A stretch of 64,000 nucleotides of DNA from Catenibacillus scindens. Lineage in GTDB: Bacteria > Bacillota > Clostridia > Lachnospirales > Lachnospiraceae. Made by a program: the position numbers and the translations under genes. The notes beneath the pieces were generated by a model that was given only the letters and a program-made list of their open reading frames with translations, ran no database searches and was not told the origin of the DNA. The stretch lies in contig NZ_JACHFW010000001.1 in assembly GCF_014202115.1 (NCBI RefSeq), positions 434,001 to 498,000 on the forward strand, in the 5' to 3' direction. Numbering within the stretch: the stretch's first letter is position 1; each line of letters opens with the position of its first letter. Shown one piece after another: positions 44,578 to 53,302 of the stretch.

Positions 44578-46104
44578 ATGAAAAAAAAGAATCGGATGAT
44601 ACTGATCATCTGCGTCATCGTTGCTGTCATCGCCATTGCGGCGGCAGCCCTTTACTATTTTGTTTTCCGCAATAGTTCAGGCGGCGACGCCAATAATGTA
44701 GCCTATGTGGATTCTGTTTCCATGCTTGCGGGACTGGGGAGCGGCACCGGCGTTCAAAACCGTTTTTCCGGTGTTGTCGAATCCCAGGAGACAACTAAAG
44801 TGGAAAAAAGCGCAGACAAAACTATCAAAGAAATTTTTGTTTCTGCCGGAGACGAAGTTGCCGCAGGTGCTCCCCTCTTTGAATACGACACCGAAGATAC
44901 CGCTCTGAAACTTGAACAGGAGCGGATCAATCTGGAAAGTATCCAAAATGATATTACCGGGTATTACAATCAGATTGCCGAGCTTCAGAAAGAAAAGAAT
45001 AAGGCGTCGGCCGACGAACAGCTCAATTACACTATGCAGATCCAGACGGCTCAGACCAACGCCAAGCGGGCTGAATATAACAAGCGGGCCAAAGAGGCTG
45101 AGATTGAAACTCTGGAAAATGACCTGACTAACGCCACCGTCACCAGCCCTATGGACGGCATCATCCAGGAAGTCAACGAAAATACCACCTACGACAATAT
45201 GGGAAATCCCAAGCCCTTTATGACCATTATGGCTTCCGGCGAATACCGGGTCAAAGGTAAGGTCAATGAGCAGAATGTGTGGAATCTTTCCGAAGGTCAG
45301 CCGGTGATTATCCGCTCACGTACCGACGAGAATATGACGTGGACTGGCACCATCAGCAAGATTGACACAAGCAACACTTACGCCAGCACAGATAGTTCCG
45401 GAAGTGTTACATATATTGGCGGTTCCGGCGAGGGCGGACAGACATCTACAAGCTATGCTTTCTATGTAACCCCGGATTCCTCCAGCGATTTTATGCTTGG
45501 ACAGCATGTATTTATCGAACTGGACAACGGACAGGAGAATGCGAAAGAGGGGCTGTGGATCTCCGCCATGTACCTGGAGTTGGAAGACAATGACGCCTAC
45601 GCCTGGGTTGCCGGAGCCAACAATCGCCTTGAGCGGCGGCACCTTACATTAGGCGACTATGACAGCGGTATGGACGAATACCAGATCCTTGATGGCCTCA
45701 CCGCCGAGGACTATATCGCTTTTCCCGGAAATCTTCTCCATGAAGGTATGGAATGCGTGTTAAATGACGGTACCCACACCAATTCCTCACAGGATACGGA
45801 TTCCATGGACTTAAACGGCATAGACGGAATGGACGGCTCAGATTTGGGTGCTGGCGATATGCTCCCCTCCGATGACGGCATGATCACAGATGACGGTGCT
45901 GCTGTGGATGACGGCATGATCACAGATGACGGTGCTGCTGTGGATGACGGTATGATCACTGACGACAGTGCTGCTGTGGATGATGGTATGATCACTGACG
46001 ACAGTGCTGCTGTGGATGACGGTATAATCACTGATGACGGCAGCGTCACCAATGACAGTTCCATGATGGATGATGGCCCCATGGCCGCCACCCAGGCAGA
46101 GTGA
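44578..46104 (+). CDS. MacA/HlyD-like efflux adaptor with acidic repeat tail
   Basis: Membrane-fusion-type subunit, 508 residues. N-terminal helix at about 7-30, barrel-sandwich half around EIFVSAGDEVAAGAPLFEYD (about 85-105), coiled coil at about 108-185, the second half at ATVTSPMDGIIQEV, then beta-barrel. From about residue 436 it carries a 12-residue repeat (DDGMITDDGAAV) about four and a half times, a strongly acidic tail. First gene of a four-gene efflux operon probably controlled by the LytTR regulator. Confidence 0.88.
   Translation: MKKKNRMILIICVIVAVIAIAAAALYYFVFRNSSGGDANNVAYVDSVSMLAGLGSGTGVQNRFSGVVESQETTKVEKSADKTIKEIFVSAGDEVAAGAPLFEYDTEDTALKLEQERINLESIQNDITGYYNQIAELQKEKNKASADEQLNYTMQIQTAQTNAKRAEYNKRAKEAEIETLENDLTNATVTSPMDGIIQEVNENTTYDNMGNPKPFMTIMASGEYRVKGKVNEQNVWNLSEGQPVIIRSRTDENMTWTGTISKIDTSNTYASTDSSGSVTYIGGSGEGGQTSTSYAFYVTPDSSSDFMLGQHVFIELDNGQENAKEGLWISAMYLELEDNDAYAWVAGANNRLERRHLTLGDYDSGMDEYQILDGLTAEDYIAFPGNLLHEGMECVLNDGTHTNSSQDTDSMDLNGIDGMDGSDLGAGDMLPSDDGMITDDGAAVDDGMITDDGAAVDDGMITDDSAAVDDGMITDDSAAVDDGIITDDGSVTNDSSMMDDGPMAATQAE
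45884..46060 (+). repeat. 36-base tandem repeat coding the acidic tail
   Basis: About four and a half units of 36 bases, each coding DDGMITDD[GS]AAV. Units are nearly identical at DNA level, so copy number may vary between strains. Confidence 0.85.
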
Positions 46105-46118
46105 AACGGGGGCATTAT

Positions 46119-46880
46119 ATGATACTTGAATTAAAAAATATATACAAAGATTATATTCAGGGAAAAATGACTGTGCCGGTGTTAAACAATATTTCCTTAG
46201 ACGTTGAAAAGGGAGAATATCTGGCTATTATGGGCCCCTCCGGTTCGGGAAAGACTACACTGATGAACATTATCGGATGTCTGGACCGCCCCACCTCCGG
46301 CCAGTATTTTCTTGACGGTGAGGATGTTTTTAAATATAACGACAAAGCCATGTCAGATTTAAGATTAAAGAGCATCGGATTTGTCTTTCAGAGCTTTTAT
46401 CTTCTCTCCCGCCAGAGCGCTCTGGACAACGTCAGCCTTCCGCTCATCTACGCAGGCGTGAGCAAAAAAGAGCGCAGAGAAAAAGCTTTCAGAGCTTTAG
46501 AGCGGGTGGGTCTGGCCGACCGTGTGGATTTTAAGCCGACACAGCTTTCCGGAGGTCAAAAGCAGAGGGTGGCTATTGCCCGGGCCATTGTCAATAATCC
46601 TAAGATACTCCTGGCGGATGAGCCTACCGGCGCCCTGGACAGTAAGTCCGGTCAGCAGATCATGGATCTGTTCCAAAAACTCAACGAAGAAGGAGTGACC
46701 GTTGTAATGATCACCCATGACGCGGAAATCGCCGGATTTGCTCAACGCAAAATCCTGATCCGCGATGGCCAGATCGTTCCGGACTTAAATACATCCGCCC
46801 TTCACGTTCACAATATTCCCGCAGATACTTCTGTTCAAGAAGATATCTCTGTTCAAAAGGAGGTGCCGGATCAGGTATGA
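46119..46880 (+). CDS. MacB/LolD-type ABC ATP-binding protein
   Basis: A 253-residue ATPase with Walker A GPSGSGKTT, signature LSGGQKQRVAIARA, Walker B ILLADEPTGALD and the switch His in ITHD. The start ATG 46119 has GGGGG seven bases upstream; a GTG at 46101 overlaps the previous stop and is less likely. Its last 35 residues after DLNTSALHVHNIPAD form a variable tail. It belongs with the FtsX-type permease at 49,643. Confidence 0.93.
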   Translation: MILELKNIYKDYIQGKMTVPVLNNISLDVEKGEYLAIMGPSGSGKTTLMNIIGCLDRPTSGQYFLDGEDVFKYNDKAMSDLRLKSIGFVFQSFYLLSRQSALDNVSLPLIYAGVSKKERREKAFRALERVGLADRVDFKPTQLSGGQKQRVAIARAIVNNPKILLADEPTGALDSKSGQQIMDLFQKLNEEGVTVVMITHDAEIAGFAQRKILIRDGQIVPDLNTSALHVHNIPADTSVQEDISVQKEVPDQV

Positions 46881-49633
46881 AACGCAAAAAAATATTCATT
46901 CCCATATGTTCCCTGCTGATCGCAGGTCTCGTGGGCGGCGGTATCTTCGCGGCTGTCCAGGTTCAAAATAATAATAAAACGGTGGAGGTTGTCCCTGTCA
47001 ACACCATCTCCACCTATGATTACGGCAGTTACTCAACATCCTATGGCCGGATCACTTCCGACGTCAGTCAGACCATTTATCTTGAGAGCAACGCCACCAT
47101 CAAAGAAGTTTATGTCCATGTAGGGGACACTGTCACCGCCGGAACGCCTCTGATCCAGTATGACACTGAACTGACCCAGTTGGATATAGAGAGCAAGAAA
47201 CTGGATATCCAGGGCATTGACATGGATATTGATCAAGCGAATAAAGATATACAGAGCCTTAAAAACGGCGTTGTCCCCTCCGGTGGAATTTCCTTTGATA
47301 CGCCCGATCAGCCTTCCGCTGATGTTGAAGGCAACGATACCAACCTGACTTCGGCGGCGCCAAAGATCATCACAGCCTCTGCGGCAACGTTTTCTCAGAC
47401 GGAATCAGTTCCCCAAGTGACGGCAGATACTTCCGCTCAGACAGAACCGGGTACTATACCCCAAAGCGTTCCCCAGGCTCAGAGCGATACACAGATTCAG
47501 CCGGGTACACAACCTCAGAGTCAGTCCCAGACGCAGCCGGGTACCCAGCCCCAAAGTCAGTCCCAGACGCAGCCGGACACTCAGCCTCAGAGCCAGTCTC
47601 AAACGCAGCCTGACACCCAGCCTCAAAGTGATACTCAGCCCGGTACCGAATCTGAGACAGATCCCCCCAAAGCGACGGAATCTTCACAGACATCTGATTC
47701 TGAGCAAAGCGCTTCCGCCTCTGAAACAGAGCCGTCCTCTCAAACAGACACTCAGACTCCGGGGTCGGATACGTCTCAGACAAAAGAGCCTCAGACCGGA
47801 GAATCTCAGACTGGAGAATCTCAGACCGAAGAACCTTCTGAGGAAGTTAAAGAGGAAAAGACTCTGGATAAAGATTTTGATTTTTCCAAATATGAAAATG
47901 CTGTCAATGACAAAGGAGAGATGGTGATTCCCTGCACATTGACAACAACAATCACCCCGGAATTTATCAATCTTATCCGCGGAAAAAATCCTGATGGCTC
48001 CACACCGGAAGACATCCCCGATCCAGATAACCCGGATAAGACTATCCCGGTTCCGGCAAAAAAAGTCCGGCTAACCATTAAAGATTATGACAAAACGCTG
48101 CTACTGGATGGCAACAAATTAAACGAGCCTTTTATAAACACTCAGAAAGAGTGTACGCTCCAGGCGTTTATTGACAACGATTTTCAGATGCCTGTGGATG
48201 AAATCGCCGAGCTTAATAAAGACTTTTTTACAGACTATCCCCAGACGGCAGAGATCACTGACCGGCCTATACTGATCCAGTGTACATCACAGACACAGCT
48301 CACTCCGGAATTTATTTACATACTTCTGGGTAGAAATGCTGACGGCAGCGAGAACAAAGACGGCATTTCCCACAGCGCTCTTTTATGGATGGAGGATGCG
48401 GAGGACGCAGCGGATACCGATGAAAGAGAAGATTTGTGTCTCCTTGATCCTGAAACTCTGCCCCTGCCCTACGTGACATCCATCGCCACGTCCCTGGCCG
48501 ATTTTATAGCCAACGACTTTGAACTTGCCCAGGAGCCTGTAAAAGAACTGAATAAAGATACGGCCTTAGATGTTTCCCACGATCATCGGGAAGTTTATGA
48601 AATTTACTGCGATGAGTCAACCATTATCACCAAAGATTTTATTAACCGCATCCGTGAAGAAAAAATTTCCGTAATCTTAAAGATCGAGGGACACGCAAGC
48701 TGGATCACACTGGACGGCAGCAAAATGGAAGAACCCTCGGAAAAAGCTATGGATACCCCTATCGCTGATTTTATTGCCAACGGTATCGCTTTAAATGAAG
48801 AACCTGATGAAACAACAGAGCTTCCCGGTGACGATATTTGGGGCGGCGGTATTGAAATCGGCGGCGGCGGTATTTCCTATACCGCAGAAGAAATCCAGGA
48901 AATGCTTAAAGCAAAACAGCTTGAACTAAGTCGTCTCCAGACCCAGAAACGCCAGGCCCAGCTTGACCTGGCCAAACTGCAAACCCAGCTTGAAAACGCT
49001 ACAGTGACCAGTATTGTCAACGGCGTAGTCACTCAGATGTCCGAATTAAATGAAAACACCAATACCTCCGATCCATTTATGGTTATCAACAGCACAGAAG
49101 GGCTCTATCTCACCGGCGCCATCAACGAGCTGGATTTGGGAACGCTGACAGTCGGGCAGACCATCTCCGCTATGTCCTGGAACACCGGGGCATCCTTTGA
49201 CGCGGTGATCAAAGAGGTTTCTCCCTACCCAACAACCAGCGCGGACAGCTATGGGCAGAATCCAAATTCTTCCAGCTATCCGTTTATCGCCCTGATCAGT
49301 GATCCCCCGGAGGGGCTGATGGAAAATGAAAACGTGGAGATCACCACAGGAAACAACAGCATGATCAACCCGGATATGACCGGCCAAAACCTGTATCTCT
49401 CCAAAGCATATATCCGCACCGAAGATAACGGTGAAAACTGTGTTTTTGCCGCCAACAGTGAAGGGCGTTTAGAGCGCAGGGTCGTTGTCACCGGAAAGGT
49501 TCTGGGAAGTTATATTGAAATCACCAACGGTGCTGTTACCGAGAGCGATTACCTGGCTTTCCCCTACGGAAAGAATATTAAAGAAGGCGTAAAAACCGAA
49601 ATCAATGAAGAAAACGGAGTCATGTATTATTAG
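46877..49633 (+). CDS. Giant MacA-like adaptor with low-complexity and triple-module insertion
   Basis: A 918-residue adaptor, about twice the usual size. N-terminal helix at about 7-27; first barrel-sandwich half TIKEVYVHVGDTVTAGTPLI (about 74-93). Between the two halves lies an insertion of about 550 residues: a Gln/Ser/Thr/Pro-rich stretch (about 185-330, repeats such as PQSQSQTQPD), then three related modules from about 335 to 650 with shared elements TPEFI...LLGR, LADFIANDFEL and ELNKD. A second coiled coil (MLKAKQLELSRLQTQKRQAQ) and the closing half ATVTSIVNGVVTQM follow. Its start overlaps the ATPase stop (ATGA). The module family is not one I recognise. Confidence 0.85.
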   Translation: MKRKKIFIPICSLLIAGLVGGGIFAAVQVQNNNKTVEVVPVNTISTYDYGSYSTSYGRITSDVSQTIYLESNATIKEVYVHVGDTVTAGTPLIQYDTELTQLDIESKKLDIQGIDMDIDQANKDIQSLKNGVVPSGGISFDTPDQPSADVEGNDTNLTSAAPKIITASAATFSQTESVPQVTADTSAQTEPGTIPQSVPQAQSDTQIQPGTQPQSQSQTQPGTQPQSQSQTQPDTQPQSQSQTQPDTQPQSDTQPGTESETDPPKATESSQTSDSEQSASASETEPSSQTDTQTPGSDTSQTKEPQTGESQTGESQTEEPSEEVKEEKTLDKDFDFSKYENAVNDKGEMVIPCTLTTTITPEFINLIRGKNPDGSTPEDIPDPDNPDKTIPVPAKKVRLTIKDYDKTLLLDGNKLNEPFINTQKECTLQAFIDNDFQMPVDEIAELNKDFFTDYPQTAEITDRPILIQCTSQTQLTPEFIYILLGRNADGSENKDGISHSALLWMEDAEDAADTDEREDLCLLDPETLPLPYVTSIATSLADFIANDFELAQEPVKELNKDTALDVSHDHREVYEIYCDESTIITKDFINRIREEKISVILKIEGHASWITLDGSKMEEPSEKAMDTPIADFIANGIALNEEPDETTELPGDDIWGGGIEIGGGGISYTAEEIQEMLKAKQLELSRLQTQKRQAQLDLAKLQTQLENATVTSIVNGVVTQMSELNENTNTSDPFMVINSTEGLYLTGAINELDLGTLTVGQTISAMSWNTGASFDAVIKEVSPYPTTSADSYGQNPNSSSYPFIALISDPPEGLMENENVEITTGNNSMINPDMTGQNLYLSKAYIRTEDNGENCVFAANSEGRLERRVVVTGKVLGSYIEITNGAVTESDYLAFPYGKNIKEGVKTEINEENGVMYY

Positions 49634-49642
49634 GAGGTTGCC

Positions 49643-50998
49643 ATGTTAGAAAATATTCGACTCTCATTTCAGGGGGTATGGTCCCATAAGATGCGCTCCT
49701 TCCTGACAATGCTAGGCATTATCATTGGTATCGCATCCATCATTGCCATTGTCTCCACTATCAAGGGTACTAATGAGCAGATTAAACAAAACCTTGTAGG
49801 CGCGGGAAATAATACCATTGATATTAAGCTGATGGAAAATAATTATGAATACTATCCAGATAATTATAATATTCCATCTTCCATCCCTATCCTGGATGAA
49901 TCTTTGCGGGAGGAACTACTTGCTATCCCTGAGGTGGATAATGTGTCCTACTATCTCCACCGCAATTACAGCGACAGTTTGTACTATCAAAATACATCCT
50001 ATACAAATATGCAGATTTACGGCGTTGACCGTCAGTACTTCGACACCTGCGGTTTTATCAGCACCAAAGGACGCACCTTTGTAGATCAGGATTTTACCGA
50101 TTTCCGAAAGGTGGTGGTGTTAGATAAGGATTCCGCCTCAACGATCTTTCCCAGTGAAGATCCCTTGGGAAAAACACTGGAAATCAACGGAGAGCCCTTT
50201 ACCGTCATCGGCGTAGTAGACAAAGCATCCACTTTTAAACCGGTGATCAATACACTGGAAGATTATTACCAGTACAGCGGAAATCAGATGACAACCATTT
50301 ATATTCCTTACGATTCATGGCCGATCATCTACTGTTACGACGAAATCCCCAACGTGGTTGTCCGGGCCGTAGATACAGATTCCATGAGTACCGCCGGGCA
50401 GAAAGCGGAGGACGCTATCAATGCATTTATCGGCGTTTCCACAGACGGCACCCAGGTTCCTTCCGGAGATGATCTTCTCACTGAGGATATGGCCCTTGAT
50501 GCCGCCGCTTCAGACATGTCCTCCATGGACTCCGGCACCTCCAGCCAGCCTTACACTTACCGAGGCACGGATATTATGGAGACAGCGAGAAATCTTCAGG
50601 AATTAAGCGCCTCAACCAACCAGCAGCTCATATGGATCGCCAGCATTTCCCTGCTGGTGGGCGGCATCGGCGTTATGAATATTATGCTTGTATCCGTCAC
50701 AGAACGTACACAGGAAATCGGCCTGAAAAAAGCCATCGGTGCCAGAAAAAGCCGTATTCTCGGCCAGTTTCTCACTGAGGCGGCAGTTTTGACAAGCCTT
50801 GGCGGTCTCATCGGCATCATCGCCGGTATCATCCTGGCGGAAGTGATCTCCCGGATCTCGTCCACGCCGGTGGCTATAAGCGTCCCCGCCATTGTCGGCT
50901 CCGTCCTCTTCTCCGTAGTCATCGGTATTATATTCGGTCTGCTGCCATCCATTAAGGCGGCAAACCTTAATCCTATCGACGCCCTGCGGCACGAATAA
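49643..50998 (+). CDS. MacB-type FtsX-like ABC permease
   Basis: A 451-residue permease with the MacB plan: helix at about 18-42 (SFLTMLGIIIGIASIIAIVS), a large extracellular MacB core domain (about 45-320), then three helices ending in LLPSIKAANLNPIDALRHE, the family C-terminus. AGGAGG lies seven bases before ATG 49643. With the ATPase and two adaptors it forms a complete export system; the substrate (peptide, antibiotic or lipid) is unknown. Confidence 0.92.
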   Translation: MLENIRLSFQGVWSHKMRSFLTMLGIIIGIASIIAIVSTIKGTNEQIKQNLVGAGNNTIDIKLMENNYEYYPDNYNIPSSIPILDESLREELLAIPEVDNVSYYLHRNYSDSLYYQNTSYTNMQIYGVDRQYFDTCGFISTKGRTFVDQDFTDFRKVVVLDKDSASTIFPSEDPLGKTLEINGEPFTVIGVVDKASTFKPVINTLEDYYQYSGNQMTTIYIPYDSWPIIYCYDEIPNVVVRAVDTDSMSTAGQKAEDAINAFIGVSTDGTQVPSGDDLLTEDMALDAAASDMSSMDSGTSSQPYTYRGTDIMETARNLQELSASTNQQLIWIASISLLVGGIGVMNIMLVSVTERTQEIGLKKAIGARKSRILGQFLTEAAVLTSLGGLIGIIAGIILAEVISRISSTPVAISVPAIVGSVLFSVVIGIIFGLLPSIKAANLNPIDALRHE

Positions 50999-51056
50999 AC
51001 GGCCTGTGGCAAACTGCCGGCCAGAAAGTTTGTCCATCCGCGCCAGGAAAGTAAAG

Positions 51057-51103
51057 AAAGCCGTCGCTTTGACGATGAAAAATCATCGAAAAGCGACGGC
51101 TTT
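51057..51103 (+). terminator. Terminator of the efflux operon
   Basis: AAAGCCGTCGCTTT (51057-51070) and AAAGCGACGGCTTT (51090-51103), inner CGATG/CATCG, followed by TT. The short T and A flanks suggest it works in both directions. Confidence 0.85.
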
Positions 51104-51131
51104 TTCCAGGCAAAAGGGCGGTTTAGCTTTT

Positions 51132-51832
51132 TCAAAAGCAGAATGGATTGGAAATATTAACAGTGCCAAAAATATTTGATGCCATGCGGTACATAGCCTT
51201 TGCGTGAATACGGTCATGCCAGAGAAAGCGGCGCAGCATTTTTCGCAATGTCCAGTATTCGCCATAACTCCCTTGATACACTGAATTTAAAAGGAAATCT
51301 TTTTTTGTTCCAACAATTTAAAGCCCCTGTATCTGCAATCATAAATATCACCTTCATTATCCCCTGCCACATCAAGTTCACCAAAGTAATACGCATTCAC
51401 ATTTTTAGTATGCGTATACATTTCTTTGGCAGAACGGGGAACCTGACCGTAAAAAGTTTTTCGCCTCGGCCTATTGCTTCTATCTTTGTCAGGGATCGAC
51501 CGATAAAGTGCAAAAAAATCCGATGCCGATTTCAAAACCAAATCTTTTAATTCCAAATATTCATCCATAGAAAGGGGCGCTTTTTCTCCCTCAAACAGCA
51601 CATCTGAATCCGCGTCACGTACTTGCAGGCTGCAAGGTGCCTCCTGTACAACCTCTACAAATATCTCATCCGGACATGGAGCATTTTTCCATCTAAGATA
51701 AGAAAATGCTTCTGCACTCATTTTCCCCATTGCAATTTCAAGACGCTCACCTCTGGTGTACGCTCCGGGAAGATTTACCGCATACAGAAGAGTATCATTT
51801 CCATTGTGTTCCCATACGCAATTTATTTTCAC
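51132..51832 (-). pseudogene. Unknown protein gene with a one-base frameshift near its 3' end
   Basis: GTG 51832 opens 181 codons that stop at 51287 after an A7 run (51300-51307 region). One more A would continue the frame for about 50 codons to TGA 51132, adding a coherent end with YGEYWTLRKMLRRFLWHDRI and HAKAMYRMA. The restored protein would have about 233 residues. The restored end resembles helical DinB-like proteins, but this is tentative. No signal peptide or membrane helix. The gene may be intact in the cell if the homopolymer was under-called. Confidence 0.6.
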
Positions 51833-51876
51833 TATTTGTCAGCCCCTTTTTGCTCCTCTTTTCTTTTCAAATCAAA

Positions 51877-52011
51877 TTATTTGCTAATATTTAATTTTAC
51901 CAACAAAGCTTCCTGCAATGTTTGTGAAAAATTCACTCCTGCCTGTATTGTTGTTTCATTCAGATTTTTCTGATCGGGTGGCGGATCACTGTCCGCCAGT
52001 TCGTTTTCTAA
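51877..52011 (-). pseudogene. Remnant of a HicB-type antitoxin C-terminus
   Basis: A 44-codon open stretch directly after, and in frame with, the stop of the next gene, ending at TAA 51877. It reads LENELADSDPPPDQ, then NETTIQAGVNFSQTLQEALL, which matches the DNA-binding end of HicB antitoxins (usual form AGxNFSQxLQEAL). It has no start codon or ribosome site and no HicA toxin beside it. Confidence 0.55.
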
Positions 52012-52566
52012 TCATCTTTCACTATTTATATCTGTATCTCTAAAATAGGAACTTCCGGGTTCTATCCCCTGCTCAAAGGGATCTCCTCCGCCATTTCCAT
52101 AATCTTCCCAGCCGATGGCTTCCCTTCCGCGAAACAAAACATTTTTGTAGTCATAATAGGTCACCGTCTCCTGGAGAAAACTGCTGACACTGGCTACCAT
52201 AGGCGTCCCATTTTTCTCCACAACATGTTCCGGATGATAGACGAACACATTGATCACAAAACCTATGCACACCGCCGCTGCCACAACTACGCAATAGATC
52301 ATACATAGTATAGCCCGCAATACCCGGATTGCCGCAGAAACTTTTTCTCTCTTTTTCCAAAGCATGCGTTTTCCGATCCAGAAGATCAATATACCCACAG
52401 ATATCCCTCCAAACCAGGACAATATCATCTGAGGGACACTGCGCAATGCTGAATCCGTGAAAACTTCGATCAGCACAACAGCAGTCTTTCCCGCCAAAAA
52501 CAGAAGAAGGGGAATAACGCCCCAATATTTTTTACATTTTTCACTTATCTGTTGGTATCCACTCAT
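52012..52566 (-). CDS. Hypothetical two-helix membrane protein
   Basis: About 184 residues from ATG 52566 (AGAGG five bases upstream). Helices at about 15-33 (VIPLLLFLAGKTAVVLI), 43-63 and 83-105, then an extracellular or cytosolic part with VYHPEHVVEKNGTPMV. The tail after YYDYKNVLFRGREAIGWEDY is Gly/Asp-rich. Family not recognised. It sits in a patch of decayed genes, so its activity is uncertain. Confidence 0.55.
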   Translation of the reverse strand: MSGYQQISEKCKKYWGVIPLLLFLAGKTAVVLIEVFTDSALRSVPQMILSWFGGISVGILIFWIGKRMLWKKREKVSAAIRVLRAILCMIYCVVVAAAVCIGFVINVFVYHPEHVVEKNGTPMVASVSSFLQETVTYYDYKNVLFRGREAIGWEDYGNGGGDPFEQGIEPGSSYFRDTDINSER

Positions 52567-52604
52567 GAAAACCTCTTTTCCAGTGCTATTTATACCCACG
52601 TTCA

Positions 52605-53033
52605 TCATTGAAATTTCCGCAGATCAAATATTTCTTTCAGTTCCACAAAACCAACGTTCCCTTTTTCCCTGATCTTTAAAAGTATGACCTTCTTTTCATT
52701 ATCATCGGCTTTGATGACGAGCCATCAACCATCTGCTTTTATAAAAAGAAAATTTTTGTATTCCAAAACAACTTTCATATCCGCATAAAAACTCGGTCTG
52801 CCTGTAAAGCATCTGAATCTGTCTGCAAAAATTTCTATTCCAGTTTCATATTATTTTCTCTCTTTCTTATATCTCTAAGATCATTTATTCCAAAAGCCCT
52901 TAAAAATGGGAACTCCTAATCTCCCCAGCCAACACATCCAAACGGTCATTCCCGGCAAAAATTCTGTCCCGTGACCGCTCACCATCAATATTAACACAGC
53001 CGCTTGTAAATCAAAACTGTTCATTCATCCTCT
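52605..53033 (-). pseudogene. Fragmented unknown gene
   Basis: Minus-strand coding fragments in more than one frame: MNEQF-stop, then FTSGCVNIDGERSRDRIFAG to about 52909; a second frame with FLRAFGINDLRDIRKRENN; a third with IEIFADRFRCFTGRPSFYAD and MKVVLEYKNFLFIKADG-stop-WLVIKADDNEKKVILL, ending at TGA 52605. Two in-frame TGA codons and at least two frame changes show decay. GGAGGAGAGG precedes the old start. No family recognised. Confidence 0.5.
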
Positions 53034-53215
53034 CCTCCATAAACATTACGCTTGTAAAATTTATAAGTCAAGAGTTTTCTGAAAATCAACGGATACTCAT
53101 TATATCTTTGCTCCACGATTCCACGAATTTCTCTGTACTTGCAAAATTCTGACATCCTGACAGTAATATAACGGGCAATTTTAGATTGGACATAGCCATC
53201 TTTTATTGTATTCAT
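53021..53215 (-). CDS. Small ORF in the decayed patch, doubtful
   Basis: Sixty-four codons from ATG 53215 to TGA 53021 (MNTIKDGYVQSKIARYITVR). It lacks a ribosome site and begins right after the rlmD terminator. Its stop overlaps the old start of the fragmented gene (ATGAATGA), which suggests that both were once a small operon. Probably a remnant. Confidence 0.35.
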   Translation of the reverse strand: MNTIKDGYVQSKIARYITVRMSEFCKYREIRGIVEQRYNEYPLIFRKLLTYKFYKRNVYGGEDE

Positions 53216-53227
53216 AAAAAATAAAAA

Positions 53228-53271
53228 TCCGGGAACCCGAACCTGTCCTCTGACAAGCCCCGGCTCCCGGA
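53228..53271 (-). terminator. Terminator after rlmD
   Basis: TCCGGGA and TCCCGGA arms with further inner pairs, followed on the minus strand by ATTTTTATTTTTT. Confidence 0.8.
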
Positions 53272-53302
53272 AATCCCTTGTTTTCTACACTTTTTCGCTA
53301 TC

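Noticed and set aside
45711-46115. Minus-strand frame of SSVIIPSSTAAL repeats
   Set aside because: Mirror of the 36-base repeat in the adaptor gene, with no ribosome site.
47405-47783. Minus-strand Leu/Arg-rich frames
   Set aside because: Shadows of the Q/S/T/P-rich low-complexity stretch of the large adaptor.
52605-53033. Recoding of in-frame TGA codons as an explanation
   Set aside because: The same patch also has frame changes and start-less fragments, and all housekeeping genes use TGA as a stop, so decay is simpler.
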